Below, piece by piece: positions 36,513-42,747 of a stretch of 64,000 bases of DNA (position 1 is its first letter; every line of letters starts with the position of its first letter). Source of the stretch: Sulfurimonas denitrificans DSM 1251 (lineage in GTDB: Bacteria > Campylobacterota > Campylobacteria > Campylobacterales > Sulfurimonadaceae). The stretch spans positions 806,001-870,000 of the forward strand of contig NC_007575.1 in assembly GCF_000012965.1 (NCBI RefSeq), read 5' to 3'. Made by a program: the position numbers and the translations under genes. Under the pieces are notes generated by a model that was not told the DNA's origin, did not search any database, and was given only the letters and a program-made list of their open reading frames with translations.

Positions 36513-36998
36513 TTAGTTAGTACTGCAAGTTTCGATTTCTGGTAAATCATCTTGAATTTTCGTTTTTTCATTCTCATCGGCTTCATCATAATAATTTTCT
36601 AACTCTTCTTTTGTATCTTCCACCTCTGCTTTTAGTAAAAGATTTTGTTTCTCTTTTTGTGAAATAGTACTTTTATAAATAGTTATAAGTTGCTGATGAT
36701 TTTTTAGTGCAACTTGTAATTTAATTCGTTCAAAAATCAAAAAAGCTATAACGTTTCCAAAAATTAATCCCTCTACAAAATAGTTAATCATCATGTCATT
36801 GAAAAGCCAATAATATATATAGAAAAGTCCTTTTCCTATAATTGGAATCTGGTAAAGCGCCATTGCAAAATCTTCACTAAAAATTCCAAAACTAAGCGGT
36901 GTTAACATGTAAATAATATGAAGCAAAAGTATAAAAAATACAGTTGCAATAAATTTAAAATTTAAAATATTTTCAAATTTAACAAATATTTTTTTCAT
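36513..36998 (-). CDS. Membrane protein with C-terminal coiled coil
   Basis: 161 aa: hydrophobic helices at about 14-36, 45-62 and 68-88, then a cytoplasmic coiled coil (about 95-145) and an acidic tail. No family recognised. It sits between the ribbon-helix-helix gene (1 bp apart) and the relaxase (9 bp apart), so it is probably co-transcribed and may tether the relaxosome or act as an accessory mobilization protein. Confidence 0.65.
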   Translation of the reverse strand: MKKIFVKFENILNFKFIATVFFILLLHIIYMLTPLSFGIFSEDFAMALYQIPIIGKGLFYIYYWLFNDMMINYFVEGLIFGNVIAFLIFERIKLQVALKNHQQLITIYKSTISQKEKQNLLLKAEVEDTKEELENYYDEADENEKTKIQDDLPEIETCSTN

Positions 36999-36999
36999 T

Positions 37000-37437
37000 T
37001 TATTTCTCTATTACATTGTCAAAAAATGTTTTATTATTTTTTGGTTGTAGAGAATCTACCTCATGATTATTTGTTAATTTTTTAGCTTCACTGACATATA
37101 CAGAGATTGTTTTATCTTTTGTTTCTTGTGTCATATTTTCGCTTAAATCATTTCTGATTTTTAATTTTAAGAGATGGAAATTTGCTAAAGCATATAACAA
37201 AATTCGTGTGAGAATTTTAATTATACGTTCATTACTTTTGTCAAAATTTTCATTCATATTTTGTTCCATTTTTTCAAGCCGCTTGATAATTTTTCCTTCT
37301 TCTTTTTTTGATTCATTCAGGTGTTCAACTATAATATTTCTTACATATTCGCTCTTAGAAGTATTGTTGGTTGCGCATATTTTGTTTAGAGTATCTTCTA
37401 GCTCTTTAGGTACTCTCATTGTTAGTTTTTTTTCCAT
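37000..37437 (-). CDS. Ribbon-helix-helix relaxosome accessory protein
   Basis: 145 aa. The first 45 residues are a CopG/Arc-type ribbon-helix-helix domain: KKLTMRVPKELEDTLNKI then TSKSEYVRNIIVEHL. A coiled coil follows (KEEGKIIKRLEKMEQNMNEN). Proteins of this kind (MobC/TraY/NikA types) bind oriT next to a relaxase gene. It is the first gene of the relaxase operon and has the oriT-like region directly upstream. Confidence 0.75.
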   Translation of the reverse strand: MEKKLTMRVPKELEDTLNKICATNNTSKSEYVRNIIVEHLNESKKEEGKIIKRLEKMEQNMNENFDKSNERIIKILTRILLYALANFHLLKLKIRNDLSENMTQETKDKTISVYVSEAKKLTNNHEVDSLQPKNNKTFFDNVIEK

Positions 37438-37733
37438 TTGTATCTCCTTTTTTTTTATTTTTGCCGCTAAAGCGACCCCTTGCTCTTAATAAGAGCAGGG
37501 CAAGTTAAAACGGTATGCCTTATTGTCGTCTTTTTTGTCTTACATTTTTTTGATACTCTCGTTGTTTAGGTGTTTAACTAGTGGTACATCTAGTGGCACA
37601 CTTTGTAGTACAACTTACTTTTTTAAAATATTTGTCTTACGCTTGTATTACATAATTTTAAAAAGCTCTTAATTTTGGTAGCTTTTATGTATGGCATTGG
37701 TGCCTCTTTATGTATGGCGATTGTCTTACATAG
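37438..37733. other. Gene-free region with repeats, candidate oriT
   Basis: No frame of note lies here. A perfect 7-bp stem hairpin TGCTCTT-AAT-AAGAGCA is at 37481-37497. TGTCTTAC occurs three times (37536, 37633, 37722), a 12-bp direct repeat TTTATGTATGGC twice (37684 and 37707), and CTAGTGG twice 12 bp apart (37578 and 37590). The position upstream of the ribbon-helix-helix and relaxase operon fits an origin of transfer. No nic consensus was assigned. Confidence 0.5.
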
Positions 37734-38363
37734 TTATATCATCGAAACAAAACTTTTTGTGTCACAGACCCTATAGCCTTGTAGTTCGTCCGCTCTTTTT
37801 ATTAACTCTTTAACGAGTTTCTTTGATGCTTTTTTAATTGCTTTTGCTTTTAATTTTAAAAATGCTGCAGTTAGAAATTCGTCTTCGTCTTCGTCTTTTT
37901 TCTCTAATTTAGACTCTTCTTCAGCTATTAAAATTGAGAATGCATCGTCGAAATGTACAAGGTTATCAAGGAGATTAGTTTGATAGACAACTACAGAACC
38001 ACTGTATCGTTTGTCAAATAAATTTTTAAAATTATTGACAATTCTTGAAATTACTTTATTAATGATTTCTAAGCAATCCATATCTAAGTGAATAAATGTA
38101 GATTTTATTCCAACTGCTTTTCTTATGTGTTCTCTAGTATCTTCTGTAGCCAATGGATATAGTTCATCAAATAAAGAGTATTCAACTATAAATTTGTAAT
38201 TTGTAGTCCTTCGTAAAATTTTTGCTACATCGTCTTTAGCAAATTCGTAAAAAAAACTTTCACTAATTTCTTTTAAACAATCATTTATAATTGCCTCTTT
38301 TGTTTCAAGTTTATCAATTAAATCTTTTTTCCAATCAAATTTAATTTTCTGAAATTTTGACAT
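37734..38363 (-). CDS. Hypothetical soluble protein of the element
   Basis: 209 aa, no family recognised. Predicted helical, with an acidic stretch (EEESKLEKKDEDEDEF, about 150-165) followed by a Lys-rich segment (KLKAKAIKKASKKLVKELIKR). It lies across the oriT-like region from the relaxase operon and has one 15-bp leader motif upstream (38389-38403). It is expressed divergently from the gene at 38491. Confidence 0.6.
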   Translation of the reverse strand: MSKFQKIKFDWKKDLIDKLETKEAIINDCLKEISESFFYEFAKDDVAKILRRTTNYKFIVEYSLFDELYPLATEDTREHIRKAVGIKSTFIHLDMDCLEIINKVISRIVNNFKNLFDKRYSGSVVVYQTNLLDNLVHFDDAFSILIAEEESKLEKKDEDEDEFLTAAFLKLKAKAIKKASKKLVKELIKRADELQGYRVCDTKSFVSMI

Positions 38364-38388
38364 ATAGTCTCCTTTTTTTATGTGATGC

Positions 38389-38403
38389 CTTATTCAAATT
38401 TCT
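38389..38403 (-). promoter_or_regulatory. Element leader motif, copy d (one mismatch)
   Basis: AGAAATTTGAATAAG on the minus strand, 26-40 nt upstream of the gene starting at 38363. Confidence 0.6.
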
Positions 38404-38450
38404 AAAATTTTATAATTTGGTTTTTTTGTAATTATTCGATAAAGTAGAAT

Positions 38451-38465
38451 AGAAATTTGAATTAG
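38451..38465 (+). promoter_or_regulatory. Element leader motif, copy e (plus strand)
   Basis: AGAAATTTGAATTAG, 26-40 nt upstream of the ATG at 38491. With copy d it frames the divergent promoter region symmetrically. Confidence 0.65.
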
Positions 38466-38490
38466 ATAAAATAAAATAAGGAGTAAAAAA

Positions 38491-38793
38491 ATGGAGATAG
38501 TTCTTATTGCAATTATTGGTATCATAGGTTTAATGATTTTTACTAGCGGTGAAGATAGTTCTAAAAATGAAGTTGCTTCTAAAAAAAGTGATAGTGATGA
38601 TGAAAATTTTCATAGAGACGATGAAGCAAGCTCTTTCTCTTCATCTGATGATGATTCTTCCTCCGCTCATTTTATAAATCCTGCTTCTGGTGCTCCTATG
38701 ATTGACGAGGGAACATGTGGATTAGATACACTTGGAAATTCATATGGGAACGATGATATATTTGAAAATACAGATACTCATTCGGAGTTTTGA
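38491..38793 (+). CDS. Small anchored acidic protein with NPxSGxPM motif
   Basis: 100 aa: a hydrophobic N-terminal helix (about 2-18), an Asp/Ser-rich linker (about 30-65) and a C-terminal motif INPASGAPMIDEGTCGLD followed by NSYG. This NPaTGxPM...G.D..GN.YG pattern recurs in small proteins of plasmids and prophages, but its function is not known to me. A good GGAG site precedes the ATG. It overlaps the start region of the HicB-like gene by 4 bp if the upstream start of that gene is used. Confidence 0.65.
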   Translation: MEIVLIAIIGIIGLMIFTSGEDSSKNEVASKKSDSDDENFHRDDEASSFSSSDDDSSSAHFINPASGAPMIDEGTCGLDTLGNSYGNDDIFENTDTHSEF

Positions 38794-38846
38794 AAATGAT
38801 GAAAAAACAGATTACTAAATTTTATAAAATTAAGGAATTAAAAAAT

Positions 38847-39098
38847 ATGCAATATATAGCTTTTATGCATAAAGAAGACGATGACTATGTAGCAGTAGTA
38901 CCAGATTTAGGTTTTACTTCTAGCTACGGAGAAACATTTGCTAAAGCAGTTGAAATGATAAAAGAAGCAGCAGAGCTTTACTGTGAAGACTTAAAAACAC
39001 TTCCGAAAGCTTCAACTTTGGAAGAGCTTCTACAAAGAGATGATTTAGACCTGGAACCAAACGCAATTCCTCAGCTTATAGATGTAAAAATATCATAA
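38847..39098 (+). CDS. HicB-like antitoxin-family protein, no HicA seen
   Basis: From the ATG at 38847 (AAGGAA upstream) the protein is 83 aa: MQYIAFMHKEDDDYVAVVPDLGF, then GETFAKAVEMIKEAAELY, the RNase H-like HicB fold. An ATG at 38790 in frame would add 19 unusual residues. HicB normally pairs with the short toxin HicA; no HicA-type frame (with its GSHHHY-like motif) is seen within 300 bp. It may be orphan, or a regulator. Confidence 0.7.
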   Translation: MQYIAFMHKEDDDYVAVVPDLGFTSSYGETFAKAVEMIKEAAELYCEDLKTLPKASTLEELLQRDDLDLEPNAIPQLIDVKIS

Positions 39099-39154
39099 AT
39101 TTTTTGATGCGGTATTAATGTTTAAAATGGAAGATGCCACCCTTTTACAAAAAG

Positions 39155-39409
39155 TTAAATATAAACATCTTTCCTGTGAGCTATTTTTGATATTAGCATT
39201 AAGTTATCTTCTTGATAAAAGACAACTCTATAGTCACATATTCTTAATCTATATGCACCATCAAAGGGTGTTTTTAGTTTCTTTATCTTAGTTAGAACAG
39301 GATTAGATGCGAACTCTTCTATGCCATCAAGGATGAGTAGAGCTATTGATTTATCTAGTTTTTTTAGTTGTTTGAGGGCTTTTGGGTCATACTGGATATT
39401 ATAGACCAA
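39155..39409 (-). CDS. RelE/ParE-superfamily toxin
   Basis: 84 aa. The RelE pattern is clear: YDPKALKQLKKLDKSI, then LKTPFDGAYRLRICDYRVVFYQEDN and AHRKDVY at the end, with the usual basic residues. Family members are ribosome-dependent mRNA interferases. It overlaps its antitoxin gene by 11 bp, the typical type II arrangement. Confidence 0.88.
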   Translation of the reverse strand: MVYNIQYDPKALKQLKKLDKSIALLILDGIEEFASNPVLTKIKKLKTPFDGAYRLRICDYRVVFYQEDNLMLISKIAHRKDVYI

Positions 39410-39614
39410 GTTCTGCTCTTACATCTTTGTGAGAGATAGTTTTTAATGTACCCATCTTATAATCTTGAACTGTTTTTGTAACAGATAGCACATCAAAGTA
39501 CTCTTGTAGAGCTTCTCTAATCACTTGTGCTTTTTTCTTACCAGTTTCATAGGCAACTAAGCCAAGTTCTTCTATTAGATTTTCTTCTAAAGTTATAGTT
39601 ACTTTTTTAGTCAT
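39399..39614 (-). CDS. Ribbon-helix-helix antitoxin of the RelE-type pair
   Basis: 71 aa from the ATG at 39614 (AAAGG upstream; a GTG at 39623 would add three residues). MTKKVTITLEENLIEELGLVAY and AQVIREALQEYF form a ribbon-helix-helix DNA-binding domain; the C-terminus (about 45-71) is the toxin-neutralising part. It should repress its own promoter. Confidence 0.82.
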   Translation of the reverse strand: MTKKVTITLEENLIEELGLVAYETGKKKAQVIREALQEYFDVLSVTKTVQDYKMGTLKTISHKDVRAELGL

Positions 39615-39623
39615 AGTAAACAC

Positions 39624-39881
39624 CTTTATATATATTTACCGTATTTTACCATACTTTTTATAAGCCAGCTCTTTTGGTGTAAGAATGCAAGTATCTGTAT
39701 AGGAGAACATGATGAAAGAAACTACTTTTGATGTAGGGGTAAATGCTGTTTTCCAGCTATTGATTCAGTTACCAAAAAGAACTTAGTTTATCACTTACCT
39801 TATATTTGTAACTCCACCTATGACAACTATTGATAGTATAAAATAATTGCAGAGTATTTTTTGCTTTTATAGGCTAAAAAA
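39624..39881. other. Gene-poor gap between two toxin-antitoxin loci
   Basis: It holds a 25-codon frame with a good AGGAGAAC site (39709-39786, starting MMKETTFDVGVNAVFQLL). Its C-terminal FQLLIQLPKR loosely resembles the TQLLSFLNQNKR part of the antitoxin encoded at 40136, so it may be a truncated antitoxin. Nothing else is recognisable. Confidence 0.3.
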
Positions 39882-40084
39882 CCGATAACTCCGATAACTC
39901 CGAGAAGTCTATTTTTAGGCACTTCTGAGGGTTTAGCACTTGATACAAATAAAACCGATAACTCCGATAAGTCAAGCAAAACGCAAAATAGTGAATATAT
40001 TGCTCCGATAACTCCGAGAACCTTTAAAATAGGGGTTTATGAGGGTTTAAAAGTAGTTTCCGATAACTCCGATAACTCCGATAA
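39882..40084 (+). repeat. 203-bp inverted repeat, right copy (iteron block)
   Basis: An inverted copy of 25971-26173, with about one residue's difference if translated (Lys for Asn before VVSDNS). It contains the same six CCGATAACT units but is not part of a replication gene here, so it is either a duplicated origin or a rearrangement scar. Confidence 0.85.
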
Positions 40085-40100
40085 GTATTTAATAGTATGT

Positions 40101-40106
40101 TATAAT
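40101..40106 (+). promoter_or_regulatory. -10 box of the right-end toxin-antitoxin pair
   Basis: TATAAT at 30 bp from the start codon, within an inverted-repeat-like GTTATAATTTTAAAAGTTATAA context that may be the antitoxin operator. Confidence 0.45.
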
Positions 40107-40135
40107 TTTAAAAGTTATAAGATAAAGGATTTAAA

Positions 40136-40381
40136 ATGCATTCTTTAGTATTAAAAGTAGATGATGGGTTTTACACTCAGTTGTTGTCTTTTTTAAATCA
40201 GAATAAGCGGCAAGTAAATATACTTGAAGATATAGAAGATGATGGGTTTCCTGCTATTAGCACTGATGAAGCTAAACAAAGAGTATCTTCAGCAGTAGAA
40301 GAGTACAGAAGCGGTAATATGAAAACAGTACCTTACTCTCAAGGTATGGATGAAATCGATAAGTGGGTGAATAACCTCTAA
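40136..40381 (+). CDS. Antitoxin of the right-end pair
   Basis: 81 aa. The N-terminal half (VLKVDDGFYTQLLSFLNQNK) and the C-terminal acidic helix (DEAKQRVSSAVEEYRSGNM) fit small antitoxins partnered with ParE/RelE toxins. Its stop codon overlaps the toxin start by 1 bp (TAATG). The family is not named with certainty. Confidence 0.65.
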   Translation: MHSLVLKVDDGFYTQLLSFLNQNKRQVNILEDIEDDGFPAISTDEAKQRVSSAVEEYRSGNMKTVPYSQGMDEIDKWVNNL

Positions 40382-40653
40382 TGAGAATAGAAAAAAATCC
40401 ATTTTTTAATGATAGACTTTTCTCAATTTTAAAATATATTGCTATCAATAATCCTGCAAACGCTAAAAAATTCAAAAAAGAATTAGATCAAAAAATAATA
40501 AATCTAGTAAATATGCCTTTTAAGTATAGACAATCAATACATTATGATGATATTAATGTCAGGGATTTAATTTTTAAAGGCTACACAATACCCTATTTGA
40601 TTGATAATGATATGATAGTAATTCTTGACATATTTAAATGGGAAAATAAGTAA
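40381..40653 (+). CDS. ParE/RelE-superfamily toxin, right-end pair
   Basis: 90 aa: an N-terminal helix pair (FNDRLFSILKYIAINNPANAKKF), then MPFKYRQSIHYDD and the characteristic VRDLIFKGYTIPYLIDNDMIVILDIFKW, the ParE fold in which the last beta strand carries DIF. The target could be gyrase or mRNA. It lies 48 bp inside the right-hand 25-bp repeat. Confidence 0.78.
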   Translation: MRIEKNPFFNDRLFSILKYIAINNPANAKKFKKELDQKIINLVNMPFKYRQSIHYDDINVRDLIFKGYTIPYLIDNDMIVILDIFKWENK

Positions 40654-40700
40654 GTTAGATTTTAGATTTTTCACATATAAAATTATGAAAGACAATAGCA

Positions 40701-40725
40701 AAAGTGTCGCTAAAAGTGTCGCTAA
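40701..40725 (+). repeat. 25-bp direct repeat, right end (candidate Int arm sites)
   Basis: Same 25 bp and same orientation as 24519-24543, containing two AGTGTCGCTAAA units; it lies 84 bp inside attR. Confidence 0.75.
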
Positions 40726-40809
40726 AAATTAAAAAATTAGAAATAATTAGCGTTAATTACATATGGCAAAATCCTTATAAATGCGTATTTATGGGTGCAA
40801 TAAGCTCTC

Positions 40810-40858
40810 CTCATAACGGAGTGGTCGAGTGTTCGAGTCACTCAGAACCCACCACTGT
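40810..40858 (+). repeat. attR, 49-bp direct repeat
   Basis: The partial tRNA copy from the anticodon loop to just past CCA, identical to 24433-24481. The upstream half of the tRNA is not present here, which defines the right border of the element. Confidence 0.92.
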
Positions 40859-40910
40859 ATAACTCCCTCCACAACGGACTTTCAAAATAAAAATCACTTA
40901 AAAAATAATT

Positions 40911-41891
40911 TTACAAATTAAAAGAAATAAGCTGTTTATACTTTACATGTAGTAAATTTACAACATAATCTACCTTATCTATGGTTACATCATCTCTAAA
41001 AGATAGTTGTATGCTATTTCTACTTATCTCTTCATCGTAACCCATAGCTTGAACTATTCTTGAGGGTTTTGAGAGGCCTAGTGAACATCCTTCTCCATTT
41101 GTTATAAATACTTTATTTAATGCTAATGTTCTTATGAGTTCTCTGGCTTTTATATTTTTTAAACCAAAATGTAGTGAGTAATCCAGTGTTGTCTGGGGCT
41201 GGACAAAAAAGTAGATATTATCTTCAAAAATTTCCATTAGTTTCTCTAAAAAAATATTTTTTATTTTATGGTTAAATCTTTGTTCATCTAAGGCTTCTTT
41301 GCATAGTTTTACAGCTATTGTGTCAATAGTTCCAATTGGAAGAAGTGTGAACATATCATCGTTAAAAAGAAGTACGCTTGAGAGATTGAAACCAGTAAGT
41401 TTGTAGTTGTCAAAATAGAGAGCGTCGCTGTTTAAATCTACATGTGCAGATCCATTTGAGATTATTTTAGCATTTGTGAGTTCTTTTATTTTTTGAATAT
41501 CATTTTTTACAAAGGTATCCATGACATAAGAAGATAAGAAAAGAAAATCTATACTGCTATCTTTTAAATTGGATAGATTTACTTTTCCATCTTTGTTTAG
41601 GTTTAGCCATTTGATTTTAAAGCCAAGTTTCTCATATATATTTGCACACTCTATAAGTGCTTCACTCTCGCCCTCACAAATGCATATATTTCCGCTTAAC
41701 TCAAGCAGTAATCCTAAAAAACCCTCTTTTGAAAAAGAGAATGTTTTTAGTTTTTTGTATCCAAATTTTTTTTTATATGTTTGGCATAAAGTCTCAAAAT
41801 CACTACTTTGACTTAAGGCGCCTAGTGAATAAGAGTTTGATATATCTACTTTTTCAATTTTATTGTATTGCAAAGTATTTAGATTTATCAC
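40911..41891 (-). CDS. Class V aminotransferase / NifS-like protein of the fdh locus
   Basis: 326 aa, shorter than NifS/IscS (about 390-400). Fold-type I features: an N-terminal SKEGFLGLLLELSGN segment in the cofactor-loop position, KIISNGSAHVDLNSDALYFDNYKLTGFNLSSVLLF with the likely PLP lysine (Lys in DNYKLTG, where NifS has a His-Lys pair), and a C-terminal SIQLSFR. The active-site Cys loop of a true desulfurase is not obvious, though GEGCSLG is near the right place. It is immediately downstream of fdhD; FdhD takes sulfur from a desulfurase, so a role in FDH cofactor sulfuration or selenium handling is plausible. Confidence 0.6.
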   Translation of the reverse strand: MINLNTLQYNKIEKVDISNSYSLGALSQSSDFETLCQTYKKKFGYKKLKTFSFSKEGFLGLLLELSGNICICEGESEALIECANIYEKLGFKIKWLNLNKDGKVNLSNLKDSSIDFLFLSSYVMDTFVKNDIQKIKELTNAKIISNGSAHVDLNSDALYFDNYKLTGFNLSSVLLFNDDMFTLLPIGTIDTIAVKLCKEALDEQRFNHKIKNIFLEKLMEIFEDNIYFFVQPQTTLDYSLHFGLKNIKARELIRTLALNKVFITNGEGCSLGLSKPSRIVQAMGYDEEISRNSIQLSFRDDVTIDKVDYVVNLLHVKYKQLISFNL

Positions 41892-41910
41892 CTTATGCCT
41901 TTTTGAGAAT

Positions 41911-42741
41911 TTATGTACTTATTCTACCAGAATGAGTATATATATTCATCTTTGTATCTCGTGCAAATCCTACAAGTGTAATGCCATGCTCATTTGCAGC
42001 TTTGATACCTTGAAATGTCACAGCAGCTTTAGATACAACTATAGGAATTTTATGCATAACGCATTTTACAACCATCTCCATAGAGAGTCTTCCACTTGCG
42101 TAGAGTATTGATCTTGTAACATCTTTTTTATTCATAGATGCAAGACCTATAACTTTGTCTATTGCATTATGTCTTCCAATATCTTCTGCTACAAAAAAAC
42201 TGCCATCTTCTAAAACAAGTTTAGCTTTATGAACACAACCTGTATTGTCAAAGAGTTCTGAGGGCTGAGAAAACTCTTTCATAGAAGAGAGTATAGTGTT
42301 TGCATCTTTTGAGTAATCACTACTTACAAACGCACAATTAAATATTTTCTCTGCATTTCCAGTAACGCCTACGCAACATCCTGAGGTTAAAGTCTTCTCT
42401 TTAAATAAGTTCTCATAACCCTCTTTTGAGACAATAGCTTCTACATGTACATCTAACCCATCTTCACTAACTTCAAGAGAGCTAATATCATCAAAGCTTT
42501 TAATAACCGCTTCTGATAGTAAAAAGCCCACTATATGTGCATCTTGATGTTTTGCAATGCTCATAACTGAGAGAAATTTTTGACTATTTAGATAAAAGTT
42601 TACTTTCTCTTCTTTTATAACATAATCTTCTATATTGCTAATCCCATCTTTATCAAACTTTTCGATAATTACTTTTTTAGTATGATTATCAAATTTTGAA
42701 TAAAGAAGAGAGAAGTTTTCACTTCTCATAATCTTAGTCAT
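41911..42741 (-). CDS. fdhD: FdhD, sulfur-transfer protein for formate dehydrogenase
   Basis: 276 aa. Family motifs are seen: GFLLSEAVIKSFDDI, the Cys loop as TSGCCVGVTG (adjacent cysteines rather than the CxxC of E. coli), GCVHKAKLVLEDGSFFVAEDIGRHNAIDKVIG and STRSILYASGRLSMEMVVK-like sequence. FdhD moves sulfur from a cysteine desulfurase to the molybdenum cofactor before its insertion into FdhA. It follows the structural fdh genes on the same strand. Confidence 0.93.
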   Translation of the reverse strand: MTKIMRSENFSLLYSKFDNHTKKVIIEKFDKDGISNIEDYVIKEEKVNFYLNSQKFLSVMSIAKHQDAHIVGFLLSEAVIKSFDDISSLEVSEDGLDVHVEAIVSKEGYENLFKEKTLTSGCCVGVTGNAEKIFNCAFVSSDYSKDANTILSSMKEFSQPSELFDNTGCVHKAKLVLEDGSFFVAEDIGRHNAIDKVIGLASMNKKDVTRSILYASGRLSMEMVVKCVMHKIPIVVSKAAVTFQGIKAANEHGITLVGFARDTKMNIYTHSGRIST

Positions 42742-42747
42742 GTGTGA

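Larger units (their letters stand above)
24433..40858. mobile_element. Integrated mobilizable element (about 16.4 kb) in a tRNA gene
   Basis: It is bounded by 49-bp perfect direct repeats, the left one being the 3' part of the CAT tRNA. Inside, from the left: tyrosine integrase, excisionase-like protein, replication protein with iterons, a hypothetical, a CI-like repressor facing away, two small genes, a candidate type I toxin-antitoxin locus, TraG-like protein, relaxase, coiled-coil membrane protein, ribbon-helix-helix protein, an oriT-like region, and small genes including three toxin-antitoxin loci or parts of them. It lacks a coupling protein, VirB4/TraC ATPase and pilin, so it probably moves with help from another conjugation system. 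A replication protein implies a plasmid-like circular stage. Confidence 0.9.

Noticed and set aside
39709-39786. 25-codon frame as an independent toxin or antitoxin
   Set aside because: A good ribosome-binding site is present, but no domain is seen; it is mentioned only as a possible antitoxin fragment.
24433-40858. Element as a prophage
   Set aside because: There is no capsid, tail, terminase or lysis gene; relaxase and TraG-like genes point to a mobilizable element.
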